Assembly: GCA_036407035.1 (NCBI GenBank)
Contig: DASXAA010000186.1
Span: forward strand, 23,602-87,601
From: JACVRW01 sp036407035
GTDB lineage: Bacteria; Actinomycetota; Thermoleophilia; Solirubrobacterales; Thermoleophilaceae
Direction of reading: 5' to 3'
DNA: 64,000 bases
The translations under genes and the position numbers were made by a program. Under the pieces are notes generated by a model. That model was given only the letters and a program-made list of their open reading frames with translations. It did not search any database and was not told the origin of the DNA. Shown here in pieces: positions 36,977 to 46,947 of the stretch (position 1 is the first letter of the stretch; every line of letters starts with the position of its first letter).

Positions 36977-37678
36977 TCAGTGCGGCCAGAGCTTCCAGGG
37001 CGCGCGGCCCTCGGCCCAGAGGTCGTTCAGCTCCACGGCGTCCTTGTAGGTGTCCATGCACTCCCAGAAGCCCTGGTGCCGGTAGCCGTGCAGCTCCCCC
37101 CGCCCGGCGAGCGTCTCGAGCGGCTCGCGCTCGAGCACGCTCGACTCCTCGAGCACGTCGAGCACGCGGCGCTCGAAGCAGAAGAATCCGCCGTTGATCC
37201 AGTGCTCGGAGCGCGGCTTCTCGCGGAAGCCGGCCACGCGCGAGCCGCCGTCGAGCTCCGCCACGCCCCACTGGAGCAGCGGGCGGACGAGGGCCATCGT
37301 CGCGGCGCCGCCGTGCTCGCGGTGGAAGGCGAGCTCGGCCGGCAGGTCGATGTCGGCCACACCGTCGGCGTAGGTGACGCAGAAGGTCTCGCCGTTCACG
37401 CGCGGGGCGGCGAGCTTCACGCGACCGCCGGTCGGCGTGTGCTCGCCGGTCTCGAGGCACTCGACGCCCACACCGGGTGGCCACGCCTCGGCGGCCACGA
37501 AATCCTCGATCAGCTCGCCCCGGTGGCCGGTACAGAGCAGGAAGCGGCGAAAGCCCTGAACCGCGTAGATCTGCACGACGTGCCAGAGGATCGGCCTGCC
37601 GCCGATCTCAACCAGCGGCTTGGGGATCGACTGCGCGTGCTCCCGAAGCCGGGTGCCGCGGCCTCCGCAGAGGATCAC
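36977..37678 (-). CDS. sugar-1-phosphate nucleotidyltransferase (glucose-1-phosphate cytidylyltransferase-like)
   Basis: 233 residues with the intact catalytic loop CGGRGTRL (4-11) and PKPL (19-22), the TYADGVADID metal site and GGFFCFERRVLD. The TYADGV form and the KPRSEHWINGGFF segment match RfbF-type cytidylyltransferases, which make CDP-glucose. GTG 37678 begins the conserved VILCGG; no better start lies upstream. A second substrate such as glucose 1-phosphate with UTP cannot be excluded. It is divergent from an MFS gene by 45 bases. Confidence 0.85.
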   Translation of the reverse strand: MILCGGRGTRLREHAQSIPKPLVEIGGRPILWHVVQIYAVQGFRRFLLCTGHRGELIEDFVAAEAWPPGVGVECLETGEHTPTGGRVKLAAPRVNGETFCVTYADGVADIDLPAELAFHREHGGAATMALVRPLLQWGVAELDGGSRVAGFREKPRSEHWINGGFFCFERRVLDVLEESSVLEREPLETLAGRGELHGYRHQGFWECMDTYKDAVELNDLWAEGRAPWKLWPH

Positions 37679-37723
37679 AACGTCTTCGGGGCGTTCCGGT
37701 GCCGTGGGGTGAGAATACGGCGT

Positions 37724-38977
37724 GTGCTGAAGCGCGGGATGGCGGCGCTCGTTGCCGCCGAGATCGTCTCCTCCCTGGGATCCATGATGAGCGTGGTGGC
37801 GCTGCCGTGGTTCGTGCTCGAGACCACGGGCTCGCCGTCGCGGATGGCCGCGGTGCTCGCGGCCGAGGCCGCGCCGCTGGCACTGCTCGGCGTGCAGACC
37901 GGGAGGGTCGCCGGGGCGCTCGGCGCGCGTCGCACGCTCCTCGCCTGTGATGCCGTGTGGGCGCCCACGGTCGCCGCCATCCCGCTGCTGCACCTTGCCG
38001 GGGCGCTCACGTTCCCGATTCTGGTGGCGCTCGCGTTCGTCGCCGGACTGCCCTGGGCCGCCCACTACGGCTCGCAGGCGGCCGTGCTGCCGGAGCTCCT
38101 CGGCGAGGGGACGACGAGGATCGGCCAGGCACGGGCGGTACTCCAGACCGCGGCCCGCCTCACGTACTTCGCCGGGCCGGCCCTTGGCGGTGTGTTGCTG
38201 GCGGCGCTCGGCGCGCCGGCGGTGCTGCTGATCGACGCTGCGACCTTCGCGGTCTCTTTCGCCCTGGTGGCAGCGCTGGTCCCGCCGGGGCCGCGGCACG
38301 CGGCGGCCGACCGCGGGGGCGGCGGCGTCGCCGTGCTCACGCGCGATCCGCTGCTCCGCCAGCTGACGACGGCCCAGGTGCTCGGCCAGGCGGCGTTCAT
38401 GGCGATGATCGCGGCCGTGCCGATACTCGCGTTCACCATCTACGGGCGCGACGCGGAGATCGCCGGGCTGCTGCTGGCGGCGTGGGGCGGCGGCGCTGTG
38501 CTGGGCGGAGTCACCGCTTTCAGCCTCCTGCAGCGACACGAGCCGCTTGCCCTCGGCGCGGCCGCGTGGGCGCTGCAGGCGCTGCCGCTGTGGGGACTGA
38601 TCGCGGCCCCCCGGCCTGCGCCTGCCGCCGCCGCGCTGGCCCTGTCCGGCATCGGGAACGGCATCCGCGTGCCGCCGATCGCGGCCGTGATCACAGCCAA
38701 CATCGATCCCGCCCTCCGCGCCGAGACGCTGACGGCCTCCACCGCCATCGTCGGCACCGGCGGGCTCGCCGCGCTGGTGGCAGCCGGCCCGGCGCTCGAG
38801 CACCTGGGCACCGGCCCCGTGTTCGCCGCGGTGGCCGCCTGGCAGACCGCCGCGGCCGCGATCGCGATGCGAGTGGCCGCGCGAGGCTCGGGAACACGGG
38901 GATGCTCGGCGCCCGCTGACCACCGCCCAGGTGCTTGGCGCCGGCGTCTCCGCGGAAACACCTCGACCCAGGCTTGA
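37724..38977 (+). CDS. MFS transporter (efflux type)
   Basis: 417 residues with 11-12 hydrophobic helices and the loop patterns of MFS_1/enterobactin-exporter-like permeases (VVALPWFVLETTGSP near helix 1-2, then GARRTLLACD). A basic C-terminal tail of about 40 residues is not helical. I chose GTG 37724; ATG 37739 is an alternative five codons later. The substrate is unknown. A related gene of the same class lies at 40829-42055. Confidence 0.85.
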   Translation: MLKRGMAALVAAEIVSSLGSMMSVVALPWFVLETTGSPSRMAAVLAAEAAPLALLGVQTGRVAGALGARRTLLACDAVWAPTVAAIPLLHLAGALTFPILVALAFVAGLPWAAHYGSQAAVLPELLGEGTTRIGQARAVLQTAARLTYFAGPALGGVLLAALGAPAVLLIDAATFAVSFALVAALVPPGPRHAAADRGGGGVAVLTRDPLLRQLTTAQVLGQAAFMAMIAAVPILAFTIYGRDAEIAGLLLAAWGGGAVLGGVTAFSLLQRHEPLALGAAAWALQALPLWGLIAAPRPAPAAAALALSGIGNGIRVPPIAAVITANIDPALRAETLTASTAIVGTGGLAALVAAGPALEHLGTGPVFAAVAAWQTAAAAIAMRVAARGSGTRGCSAPADHRPGAWRRRLRGNTSTQA

Positions 38978-39012
38978 CGGTTGTCTCGACCCCCGCGCTT
39001 AGGATCGCGACG

Positions 39013-40446
39013 ATGGACGTCACCACCCGCTCCGCGGTCGAGCTCGCCCGGGCCGTCCGGGCTCGCGAGCTGACCGCTCGCGACGTGGTCGAGGCACATA
39101 TCGAGCTCTACGAGCGCTTTCACCCGCGCGTGAACGCGATCGTGGCTCCGCGTTTCGATGCGGCCCGCGCCGACGCCGACGCCGCCGACGCCCGCATCGC
39201 CGCCGCGGCGCCGGGCGACGAGCTGCCGCCGCTCCTCGGCGTGCCCTGCACGATGAAGGAGGTCTTCGCCGTCGAGGGGATGCCGCACTCGAGCGGCCTC
39301 CTCGCCCGCCGCGGGGTGCGCGCGAGCGAGACCGCTCCCGCCGCTCGGCGGATGCTCGACGCGGGGGCGATCCTTCTCGGGCTGACCAACACGTCCGAGC
39401 TGGCGCTCTGGATCGAGACCGACAACCGCGTCTACGGGCGCACGAGCAACCCCTACGACCCCGCCCGCATGGCAGGCGGCTCCTCGGGGGGCGAGGGCGC
39501 CGCGGTCGGCTGCGGCGCCTCTGCGATCGGCCTCGGCACCGACATCGGCGGCTCGATCCGCATCCCCGCGTTCTGCTGCGGCGTGTTCGGCCACAAGCCC
39601 TCGCTGGGGCTCGTGCCACACACCGGTCTCTACCCCGCCGCTCACGGCGAGTCCAAGCGCCTGCTCGCCGTCGGGCCGCTCGCGCGCCGCGCCGAGGACC
39701 TGATGCCGCTGATGAGGATCCTGTCGGGTCCCGACGGCGAGGACCCGCTCCTCGGGCCGGCCGAGCTCGGCGATCCGGCCGCCGTGTCGTTCGAGGGCAT
39801 GCGCGTGTTGATCAGCGAGCACGCCTTCCTCCAGCCGGTCAGCCGGGAGCTGCTCGCGGCGCGCGAGCAGGCCGCCGGCGCGCTCGCCGCCGCCGGCGCC
39901 CGCATCGAGCGCCTGAGCATGCCGCGGATGCGCCGCATCGTGGAGCCCATGCTCGCGGCCGTGTCGGACTCCGGCAACGCCACCGTGCGCGGGCTGCTCG
40001 CCGACGAGGGGCTCCTGCCGATCACCCTGCGCAGCGCGATGCGTCGCGGCGGGCCGCACACCGTCGCCCTGCGCCTCACCGCGATGGCCGAGCGCACCCA
40101 GCGTCTGACCCCGGCCCGCCGCGTCCGCAGGCTGATCGAGTGGGGCCGGGACTTCGCCGCCGAGCTGGCGGACACGATCGGCGACGGCGTCCTGCTCCAC
40201 CCTCCCCTGCCGTCCGTGGCCCGCAGGCACGGCCGCACCCACGGGCGCGTGCTGGTCCTCCAGCCGACCGCGGCGTTCAACCTCGCCGCGCTGCCGGTCA
40301 CCCAGGTCCCGCTCGGCATCGGGCCACACGGTTTGCCGCTCGGCGTCCAGGTGGCGGCGGCGCCGGGTCGCGACCACGTCGCGATCGCCGCCGCGCTCGC
40401 GCTCGAGCGGGCGTTCGGCGGCTGGGCGCCCCCCTCGCCTACCTGA
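39013..40446 (+). CDS. amidase-signature family hydrolase
   Basis: 477 residues. The Ser-cisSer-Lys triad is visible: Lys82 (CTMKEVF), Ser157/158 in AGGSSGGEGA (154-163) and Ser181 in GTDIGGSIRIP. It hydrolyses amide bonds of small molecules; it resembles fatty-acid-amide-hydrolase-like members rather than GatA, as no gatB/gatC is nearby. ATG 39013 is supported by conservation from the first residues. The 3' end overlaps the convergent small secreted gene by 8 bases. Confidence 0.9.
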   Translation: MDVTTRSAVELARAVRARELTARDVVEAHIELYERFHPRVNAIVAPRFDAARADADAADARIAAAAPGDELPPLLGVPCTMKEVFAVEGMPHSSGLLARRGVRASETAPAARRMLDAGAILLGLTNTSELALWIETDNRVYGRTSNPYDPARMAGGSSGGEGAAVGCGASAIGLGTDIGGSIRIPAFCCGVFGHKPSLGLVPHTGLYPAAHGESKRLLAVGPLARRAEDLMPLMRILSGPDGEDPLLGPAELGDPAAVSFEGMRVLISEHAFLQPVSRELLAAREQAAGALAAAGARIERLSMPRMRRIVEPMLAAVSDSGNATVRGLLADEGLLPITLRSAMRRGGPHTVALRLTAMAERTQRLTPARRVRRLIEWGRDFAAELADTIGDGVLLHPPLPSVARRHGRTHGRVLVLQPTAAFNLAALPVTQVPLGIGPHGLPLGVQVAAAPGRDHVAIAAALALERAFGGWAPPSPT

Positions 40447-40819
40447 TCCGGACGGACGTGGACGCCCGCATGATCACGGGCGACCCGTCCTCGCCGCTCT
40501 CGCACCGCATGCGGGCCACGAGCCGCCAACGCCCGGCGCCCACCTGGCTGCGGCGCGGCACCCACTCGAACCTGAACCTGCCGTTCGTCCGCGTGCGCAC
40601 GCTTCCGACGCGGAACACGTTCTGGTCGGAGCGCAGCGAGAGCCGGACCGTCCGGCTGCAGAACTCGATCACCGGCCAGCCCTTGCCCCGGATCGTCAGC
40701 GTGTGGCCGAACCTGACCGGGTTCGGCGCCGCGCTCACGCTCTGCCGCGCCTCGGCGGCCGCGGCGGTGGCGAGCGGCGCGGCGGCAAGCAGCAGACCCA
40801 GGACCATCAGCCGGCGCAT
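40439..40819 (-). CDS. small secreted beta-rich protein of unknown function
   Basis: 126 residues with a signal peptide (RRLMVLGLLLAAAPLATAAAA) and a mature domain of about 100 residues that reads like one Ig-like or IPT/TIG-type sandwich: PNPVRFGHTLTIRGKGW, GRFRFEWVPRR, then GRWRLVARM. Two Cys may pair. No catalytic motif. It is convergent with the amidase and ends within its last codons. Confidence 0.7.
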   Translation of the reverse strand: MRRLMVLGLLLAAAPLATAAAAEARQSVSAAPNPVRFGHTLTIRGKGWPVIEFCSRTVRLSLRSDQNVFRVGSVRTRTNGRFRFEWVPRRSQVGAGRWRLVARMRCESGEDGSPVIMRASTSVRIR

Positions 40820-40828
40820 GCGCCCAAT

Positions 40829-42055
40829 CTAGACCCGTTCCGGCTGCCTGCGTTCGATCCGCACGAACAGCACCGAGCCGATCGCGCCCGCCGCGAGCGC
40901 CCCGATCCCGGCCGCGGCGAACGTGCCGCGTGGGCTCGAGAGCTCGACCACCGCCCCGCCGGCCGCGATCGCCATGAAGTTGGCGGCGGTGATGCCGCCC
41001 TGGTACGCGCTGTACACCCGGCCGCGGAGGTGGTCGGCCACGCGCGCCTGCACGAGCACCCTCATCGCGACGTTCTCGATCCCGTTGAACGCCCCGCCGA
41101 AGACGAAGCACACGAGCGCGAAGACGAGCGTCGGCGCGGGGGCGGCCAGCAAGAGGACCACGCCCGAGCCGAGCGTTGCGAGCACCACCGCGCGCGCCGC
41201 GTTCGCGCCGGACAGCCAGCGCCCGCTCGTGAGCGCGCCCACACTCATCCCGACCCCCCACGACGCCGCCAGCGCGCCGAATCCAGCGTCGCCGGCGCCG
41301 AGCTCGTCCTTCGCGTAGAAGACCTCGGCCACGTTCACGATCGCGGCGAAGCCGACCGCGGCGCACAGCACGAGGACCGAAGTTCGGAGGATCGGGTCGG
41401 CCGCGAGCAGCCGCATCCCGGCGCTCATGCGACCCGACTCGTCCCCGTCGTCGTAACGGTCCGGCCGCCGCCGGGTGCGGAGCGCCACGGCGCAGCCGGC
41501 CGCCAGCAGGAACGTCCCGGCGTCCACCAGCAGCGCCGACGAGGCGCCGAGCGTCGCCGTCAGTATGCCGCCGAACAGCAGGCCGAGCGTCAGCCCGCCG
41601 TAGCGCACCGCCTCGAGCCAGCCCATCGCCGGTGGGGCGCGTTCCTCCCCAACGGCACGCGGCAGGAGCGCGAACAGCGCGGGCCTCTCCACCGCCGCGC
41701 CGCAGCCGAGCGCGCCCGCAAGCGCGATCGTCGCCGCCAGCGAGTCCACCAGCGCGAGGCCGACCGCGGCGGCCGCCTGGAAGAGCGCCGCGATCGCCAG
41801 CACCCGCGTGGTCTCGAAGCGGTCGACGATCCACCCGGCCAGCGGGTTGAGCGCCACGGCCGGCAGCCCGCTTGCGAGCAGGAGCCCGGCCACCGCGAAC
41901 CCGGAGCCGGTGTCGCCCTGCACGCGCAGCATGAGCGCGACGACGGCGAGCGAGTCGCCGAGCATCGATCCGCCCCAGGCGATCAGGATCAGGCGGAAGT
42001 CGTGCTCGCCGAACAGCGAACCACGAACACTCTGCCCGTCCTGTGCGGTCCCCAC
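40829..42055 (-). CDS. MFS transporter (enterobactin-exporter-like)
   Basis: 408 residues with 12 predicted helices. Typical MFS_3 features: FRLILIAWGGSMLGDSLAVV at helix 1, NPLAGWIVDRFETTRVL at the loop 2-3, and GGAFNGIENVAMRVLVQARV in the second half. GTG start at 42055. It is divergent from the SARP-like regulator by 67 bases, so that regulator may control it; the substrate is unknown. Confidence 0.87.
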   Translation of the reverse strand: MGTAQDGQSVRGSLFGEHDFRLILIAWGGSMLGDSLAVVALMLRVQGDTGSGFAVAGLLLASGLPAVALNPLAGWIVDRFETTRVLAIAALFQAAAAVGLALVDSLAATIALAGALGCGAAVERPALFALLPRAVGEERAPPAMGWLEAVRYGGLTLGLLFGGILTATLGASSALLVDAGTFLLAAGCAVALRTRRRPDRYDDGDESGRMSAGMRLLAADPILRTSVLVLCAAVGFAAIVNVAEVFYAKDELGAGDAGFGALAASWGVGMSVGALTSGRWLSGANAARAVVLATLGSGVVLLLAAPAPTLVFALVCFVFGGAFNGIENVAMRVLVQARVADHLRGRVYSAYQGGITAANFMAIAAGGAVVELSSPRGTFAAAGIGALAAGAIGSVLFVRIERRQPERV

Positions 42056-42122
42056 GCGCCCAACCTACCCGCGCTCGCGAGAACTTGCCTGCGAAGGGTT
42101 GCGCCTCTTACCCTCAGGCTCG

Positions 42123-45100
42123 GTGGACTCGGAAGACCCTTGCCTGCGGATCTGCCTGTTGGGCGGGTTTGCGGTGACCGCCGCCGGCCGGCACGTCCCG
42201 GACGAGGCGTGGCGGCTGCGCAGGGCGAAGACGCTCGTGAAGGCCCTGGCGCTCGCGCCAGAGCGGCGGCTCCACCGCGAGCGCCTCGTGGAGCTGCTGT
42301 GGCCCGAGGGAGACCCGGGCGGCAACAGCCTCCACCAGGTGCTGTACACGGCGCGCCGCGCGCTCGACGCGGGCGACGCCGTGCGGCTGGCGCTGCACGA
42401 CGACGTGGTCGCGATCGCCGGCGAGGGGATCTGGGTCGACGTCGACGCGTTCGAGGAGCGCGCCGCCGACGCCCGCCGCTCCCCATCCGCCGACGCGTAC
42501 CGCGCGGCCCTCGACCTGTACGGGGGCGAGCTGCTTCCCGAGGACCGCTACGAGGACTGGGTGGCGCCGCGCCGGGAGTCGCTGCGCGAGGCGCACCTGG
42601 GCCTGCTCGTGGAGCTTGCGGAGCTGTACGCGGAGCACGGCGACACGGCCGCTGCCGTCGAGACGCTCCAGCGCGCGGTGGTAGGGGACCCGCTCCACGA
42701 GAGCGCGCACCGCTCCCTGATGCGCCTGTTCGCCGGCGACGGGCGGCGCCAGCAGGCGCTCGCGCAGTACCAGCAGCTGCGCGAGACGCTGCGGCGCGAG
42801 CTCGCGGCCGACCCAGATCCGCAGACGAGCGCGCTCTACCGCGAGATCCTCGCCGCCCAGCACGAGCCCGGGCCCGAGCCAGGGCCGGCCCCGTCGCAGC
42901 CGACCCTCCTCCCCCGCCAGCTGACCAGCTTCGTGGGCCGCGAGCGGGAGCTCTCGGAGCTCGAGGCCGTGCTCGAGGGCGGCTCGCGGCTGCTCACGCT
43001 CACGGGACCCGGCGGCTGCGGCAAGACCCGCCTGGCGCTCGAGCTGGCCGCCCGGCGTGAGGGCCGCTTCGACCAGGGCGCCCGCCTCGTCGAGTTCGCC
43101 CCGGTGGAGGACCCGTCGCTGGTGGTCGGCGCCACCGCCGCGGCGATCGGCACCCAGATGCGCTCCGACCGCGATCCGGTGGAGGCTCTCGCCGGGCAGA
43201 TCGGCGACGCCCGCCTGCTGCTCGTGCTCGACAACTGCGAGCACCTCGTGGAGGCATGCGCGGCCCTGGCGGCCGGGCTCCTGCGGCTGTGCTCCAGCCT
43301 CTCGCTGCTCGCGACGAGCCGCGAGCGGCTGCGGATCCAGGGCGAGGTGTCGTGGCGCGTCCCGTCGATGTCGCTGCCGGGCGAGGGCGCCGGGCGGGCT
43401 GGCGCGGAGGGCTCGGAGGCCGTGCGCCTGTTCTGCCGCCGCGCCGCCGAGTCCACCGGCGCGTTCGCGCTCACCGACGAGAACGCCGATGCCGTCGCCG
43501 AGATCTGCCGCCGCCTGGACGGCATGCCGCTCGCGCTCGAGCTGGCCGCCGCGCGGGCGAGCGTCCTCTCGCCCGAGCAGATCGCCGGCCGCCTCGGGGA
43601 CGCGCTCGGCCTGCTGCGCGCCGGCAGCCGCGCCGGGCTCACCCGCCAGCAGACCCTGCGGGCCACACTCGAGTGGAGCCACGCGCTGCTGGCCGACGAC
43701 GAGCAGTTGCTCTACCGGCGGCTCGGCATCTTCGCGGGCAGCTTCGACGTCGAGGCGGCGGAGGGCGTGTGCCAGGGCGAGGGCGTGGCGGCCGCCGAGG
43801 CGCTCGACCTGCTGGCGCGGCTCGCCGACAAGTCGCTCGTGCAGGTGGAGCCCGGCCCCGACGGCCACCGCTACCGGCTGCTCGAGACGGTCCGCCAGCA
43901 CGCGCGCGAGCTCCTGGCGGAGGCGGGCGAGCGCGCCCGCGTGGAGGCGGCCCACCGGGACTGGTACCTGCGCCTGGCGGAGGCGAACGACCGCGACGCC
44001 GACCCCTCGCTCCCCGCGATCCCGGCCGGAGCCCGGCTCGACGCCGCGCATGACGATCTGAGGGCGGCGCTCGCCTCGGCGATCAGGCACGACCCGCCGG
44101 CGGCGCTACGGCTCGCGAACGCGCTGTGGTGGTTCTGGCTCGCGCGCGGTTTCTTCGTGGAGGGCGTGCGCTGGTTCGAGGAGGTGCTGATGGTGGCGCC
44201 CGAGCCGGACGCCGAGCGGGCGCGGGCGCTGGTGGCGGACGCCGGCATCCGCGTGCGCCTCTACCGCGAGGAGCCCGACGCGATAGTGGCGCTCGGCACG
44301 GAGGCGCTCGAGATCGCCCGCGGCGCGCAGGACCGGCACGCCGAGGCGCGCAGCCTGGAGCGGATGGGCGTGATCATGCTCGCCGGGTTCGACTTCGACT
44401 CGGCCGAGCAGGCGTACACCGAGGGGCTGGCGCTCGCGGAGGAGGCCGGCGACGACGTCGTGGCGGTCGCGATCAAGCAGGGCCAGGCAGTGCTCGCGGG
44501 ATGCCGCGGACACAACGCGGAGGCCCGCGCCCTGCTCGAGGAGTGCCTGGCGCTCCTGGACGGCATCCCCGACGAGCGCGGGCCGCTGTTCTGGGCCACG
44601 CACATCTCGCCGGTGGTGGTCCCGGTCGGCCCCGGCGGCGCGCCACGCACGTTCTTCGAGGACACGTGGCTGCTGCTGCGCTCGGTCCGCAGCCGCGCGG
44701 GCAGCGCCTACGCGTTCTGCAACATCGGCGAGGCCTTGCGCTCCGACGGCGACTACGCGGCCGCGCACGAGCCGCTCGAACGCGGCCTGGCGCTCTTCCG
44801 GGAGATGGGTGACGAGCAGGGCAAGGGAGTCGCCCTCAACGCGCTCGGCAGCCTCGCGCGGTCCACGCGCGACTTCGACGCCGGCCGCAGGCTGTTCGGC
44901 GAGGCGCTCGAGCTCCGCCGCGCGCTCGCAGACCCGCGTGAGATCGCCACCACGCTGGCCGGGACGGGGCTGCTCGCGATGTACGCGGGCGACTCCGACG
45001 CGGGCCCCCTGTTCGAGGAGGCGCTCGCGATCTTCGAGCGCACGGACGACGGGCCCGGACTGGAGCTCGTGCCGCTCAACCTCGGTGGCTACGAGCTCGA

Positions 45101-45368
45101 CAACGGAGATCTCGAGCGGGCGTGCGCGCTGCTCGAGGAGTGCAACGCCGCGGCGGGCGCGCGCGGCCTCGTCCGCAACCGCGGGTGGGCGTCGGCGGAG
45201 CTGGCGGAGGCCGCCATCTCGCTGGGCGATCACGCCCGGGCGCGCGAGGCCCTCGACACCGCGCTGGCCAACTTCGAGCGCCTCGGCGAGACGCGCGGGT
45301 CTCGGTACGCGCACAGCCTCGAGGAGCGGCTCCCGGAGGGGTTTGAGCGCACGATGAGCGCATGTTGA
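42123..45368 (+). CDS. SARP/AfsR-like regulator: winged helix, BTAD, NB-ARC ATPase, TPR
   Basis: 1081 residues. Domains in order: OmpR-like DNA-binding winged helix (about 8-100; LRICLLGGFAV, RRLHRERLVELLWPEG), BTAD helical domain (105-245, ends in ALAQYQQLRETLRREL), NB-ARC ATPase with Walker A TGPGGCGKTR (294-303) and LLLVLDNCEHL, then TPR-like repeats to the end. No LuxR HTH at the C-terminus. AfsR relatives activate secondary-metabolism or stress genes. The GTG start at 42123 has no clear ribosome site, so a leaderless or weakly translated mRNA is possible. Confidence 0.9.
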   Translation: MDSEDPCLRICLLGGFAVTAAGRHVPDEAWRLRRAKTLVKALALAPERRLHRERLVELLWPEGDPGGNSLHQVLYTARRALDAGDAVRLALHDDVVAIAGEGIWVDVDAFEERAADARRSPSADAYRAALDLYGGELLPEDRYEDWVAPRRESLREAHLGLLVELAELYAEHGDTAAAVETLQRAVVGDPLHESAHRSLMRLFAGDGRRQQALAQYQQLRETLRRELAADPDPQTSALYREILAAQHEPGPEPGPAPSQPTLLPRQLTSFVGRERELSELEAVLEGGSRLLTLTGPGGCGKTRLALELAARREGRFDQGARLVEFAPVEDPSLVVGATAAAIGTQMRSDRDPVEALAGQIGDARLLLVLDNCEHLVEACAALAAGLLRLCSSLSLLATSRERLRIQGEVSWRVPSMSLPGEGAGRAGAEGSEAVRLFCRRAAESTGAFALTDENADAVAEICRRLDGMPLALELAAARASVLSPEQIAGRLGDALGLLRAGSRAGLTRQQTLRATLEWSHALLADDEQLLYRRLGIFAGSFDVEAAEGVCQGEGVAAAEALDLLARLADKSLVQVEPGPDGHRYRLLETVRQHARELLAEAGERARVEAAHRDWYLRLAEANDRDADPSLPAIPAGARLDAAHDDLRAALASAIRHDPPAALRLANALWWFWLARGFFVEGVRWFEEVLMVAPEPDAERARALVADAGIRVRLYREEPDAIVALGTEALEIARGAQDRHAEARSLERMGVIMLAGFDFDSAEQAYTEGLALAEEAGDDVVAVAIKQGQAVLAGCRGHNAEARALLEECLALLDGIPDERGPLFWATHISPVVVPVGPGGAPRTFFEDTWLLLRSVRSRAGSAYAFCNIGEALRSDGDYAAAHEPLERGLALFREMGDEQGKGVALNALGSLARSTRDFDAGRRLFGEALELRRALADPREIATTLAGTGLLAMYAGDSDAGPLFEEALAIFERTDDGPGLELVPLNLGGYELDNGDLERACALLEECNAAAGARGLVRNRGWASAELAEAAISLGDHARAREALDTALANFERLGETRGSRYAHSLEERLPEGFERTMSAC

Positions 45369-45420
45369 GGAGGCGGGCGTAGGTTCGGCCGCGAGTTCCC
45401 CGACAGCGAAAGGAGAACGC

Positions 45421-46839
45421 ATGACGACAACGGACCTCACCCAAGCGTCCGCGCTCGCCGAGGGCTCGATCGCCGAACTGGCCGAGGGCATGCGCGGGCG
45501 GCTGATCCGCGCCACCGACAGCGACTACGACGAGGCGCGCGCCATCTGGAACGGCGCGCACGACCACCACCCGGCCCTGATCGCGCGGGCCGCCGGCGCG
45601 GCGGACGTGATCCAGGCGCTCGAGTTCGCGCGCAGCGAGGAGCTGCTCGTGGCGGTGCGCGGAGGCGGCCACAGCATCCCGGGCTTCTCGGGCAACGACG
45701 GCGGCATCGTGATCGACCTGTCGCAGATGCAGGGCGTCACGGTCGACCCCGATGCCCGCACGGCCACCGCCCAGGGCGGAGTCACCTGGGCCGGCTTCGA
45801 CCACGAGACCCAGGCCTTCGGGCTCGCCACCACCGGCGGGCTCGTCTCTACCACGGGCATCGCGGGCTTCACGCTCGGCGGCGGCGTGGGCTGGCTCATG
45901 CGCAAGCACGGGCTCGCCGCCGACAACCTGATCTCCGCCGACGTGGTGACGGCGGACGGCCGCCTCGTGCACGCAAGCGAGGACGAGAACCCGGAGCTCT
46001 TCTGGGGCCTGCGGGGCGGCGGCGGCAACTTCGGCATCGTCACGTCGTTCGAGTTCAAGCTGCACCCGGTCGGGCCGATCGTCACGGCGGGCGTGTGCTT
46101 CTACCCGGGCGACCGGGCCGGCGACGTCCTGCGCTTCTACCGCGACTGGGCGGACGGCGCGCCCGACGAGCTGACCACGCTCGTCAACCTGCTCACCGCG
46201 CCGCCGGCGCCGTTCATCCCCGAGGAGTGGCACGGCCGCAGGCTCGTGGCGGTGATCGGCATGTACGCCGGGCCGACCGACGAGGGCGAGCGGGCGATCA
46301 GGCCGCTGCGCGAGCTCGGCGAGCCGGTGGCGGACCTGTTCGGGCCGATGCCGTACACGGCGATGCAGTCCCTCGTGGACCCGCTCTGGGCCCCGGGCGC
46401 CTACAGCTACATGAAGGCCGGCTTCATGCACGGCCTGGACGACGACGCGATCGAGACGCTGGTGGCCCACCACCACGACGTCACCTCGCCGAAGACCGAG
46501 ATCCACGTGCACCACGTGGGTGGCGCGGTCGCGCGGGTGGCCCCGGACGCGACCGCGTTCGGCGACCGCAACGCGCCCTACCTGCTGAACATCATCGCGA
46601 GCACGTTCACCGAGGACGGCTACGGCGAGGCCGTTCAGTGGGCCCAGGCGCTTCACAGCGCGCTGGAGGACTCGCTCACCGGCAGCGCGTACGTGAACTT
46701 CCTCTCAGGCGAGGGGGACGAGCGCGTGCGGGCGGCCTACGGACCCGAGAATTACGCGCGGCTCGCCGCGCTGAAGCGGGAATACGACCCGACGAATGTG
46801 TTCCGGCTGAACCAGAACGTCCGTCCCTCCGACGGCTGA
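45421..46839 (+). CDS. FAD-linked oxidase, berberine-bridge-enzyme type
   Basis: 472 residues: FAD_binding_4 domain (about 48-190) with GGGHS (81-85, His84 the covalent FAD site) and the TTGIAGFTLGGGVGWL segment; a BBE C-terminal domain ends in the typical YDPTNVFRLNQN. The second covalent Cys of bicovalent members is replaced in the GIAG region, so FAD is probably attached once. Such enzymes oxidise sugars or secondary metabolites. No Sec or Tat signal. AAAGGAG six bases before ATG 45421. Confidence 0.9.
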   Translation: MTTTDLTQASALAEGSIAELAEGMRGRLIRATDSDYDEARAIWNGAHDHHPALIARAAGAADVIQALEFARSEELLVAVRGGGHSIPGFSGNDGGIVIDLSQMQGVTVDPDARTATAQGGVTWAGFDHETQAFGLATTGGLVSTTGIAGFTLGGGVGWLMRKHGLAADNLISADVVTADGRLVHASEDENPELFWGLRGGGGNFGIVTSFEFKLHPVGPIVTAGVCFYPGDRAGDVLRFYRDWADGAPDELTTLVNLLTAPPAPFIPEEWHGRRLVAVIGMYAGPTDEGERAIRPLRELGEPVADLFGPMPYTAMQSLVDPLWAPGAYSYMKAGFMHGLDDDAIETLVAHHHDVTSPKTEIHVHHVGGAVARVAPDATAFGDRNAPYLLNIIASTFTEDGYGEAVQWAQALHSALEDSLTGSAYVNFLSGEGDERVRAAYGPENYARLAALKREYDPTNVFRLNQNVRPSDG

Positions 46840-46845
46840 GACAAC

Positions 46846-46884
46846 GCGGCCGGCCCGCCCGCTCCCCCCATGCGGGCCGGCCGC
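46846..46884 (+). terminator. strong terminator hairpin after the flavin oxidase
   Basis: A perfect 13-bp stem (46846-46858 with 46872-46884, 13-nt loop) begins six bases after the stop codon. It has no following U-tract but is one of the strongest stems in the window. Confidence 0.7.
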
Positions 46885-46947
46885 CCTCGGCCGCACGATC
46901 CCGTGCATCCAGGAGGGGGAAGCCCACGGTAGGCCGAATGGCCGGGC

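Noticed and set aside
34246..37197. Open frame of 983 codons on the plus strand opposite the secreted hydrolase and RpiR genes
   Set aside because: It crosses several real genes and their boundaries on the other strand, has no domain-like segments and has antisense-type composition.
36497..37723. N-terminal extension of the MFS gene back to 36497
   Set aside because: The region is antisense to the RpiR and nucleotidyltransferase genes. The first membrane helix begins right after GTG 37724.
42114..44090. Minus-strand frame of 658 codons opposite the SARP-like regulator
   Set aside because: Antisense to the BTAD and NB-ARC domains; Arg/Leu/Gln-rich without motifs.
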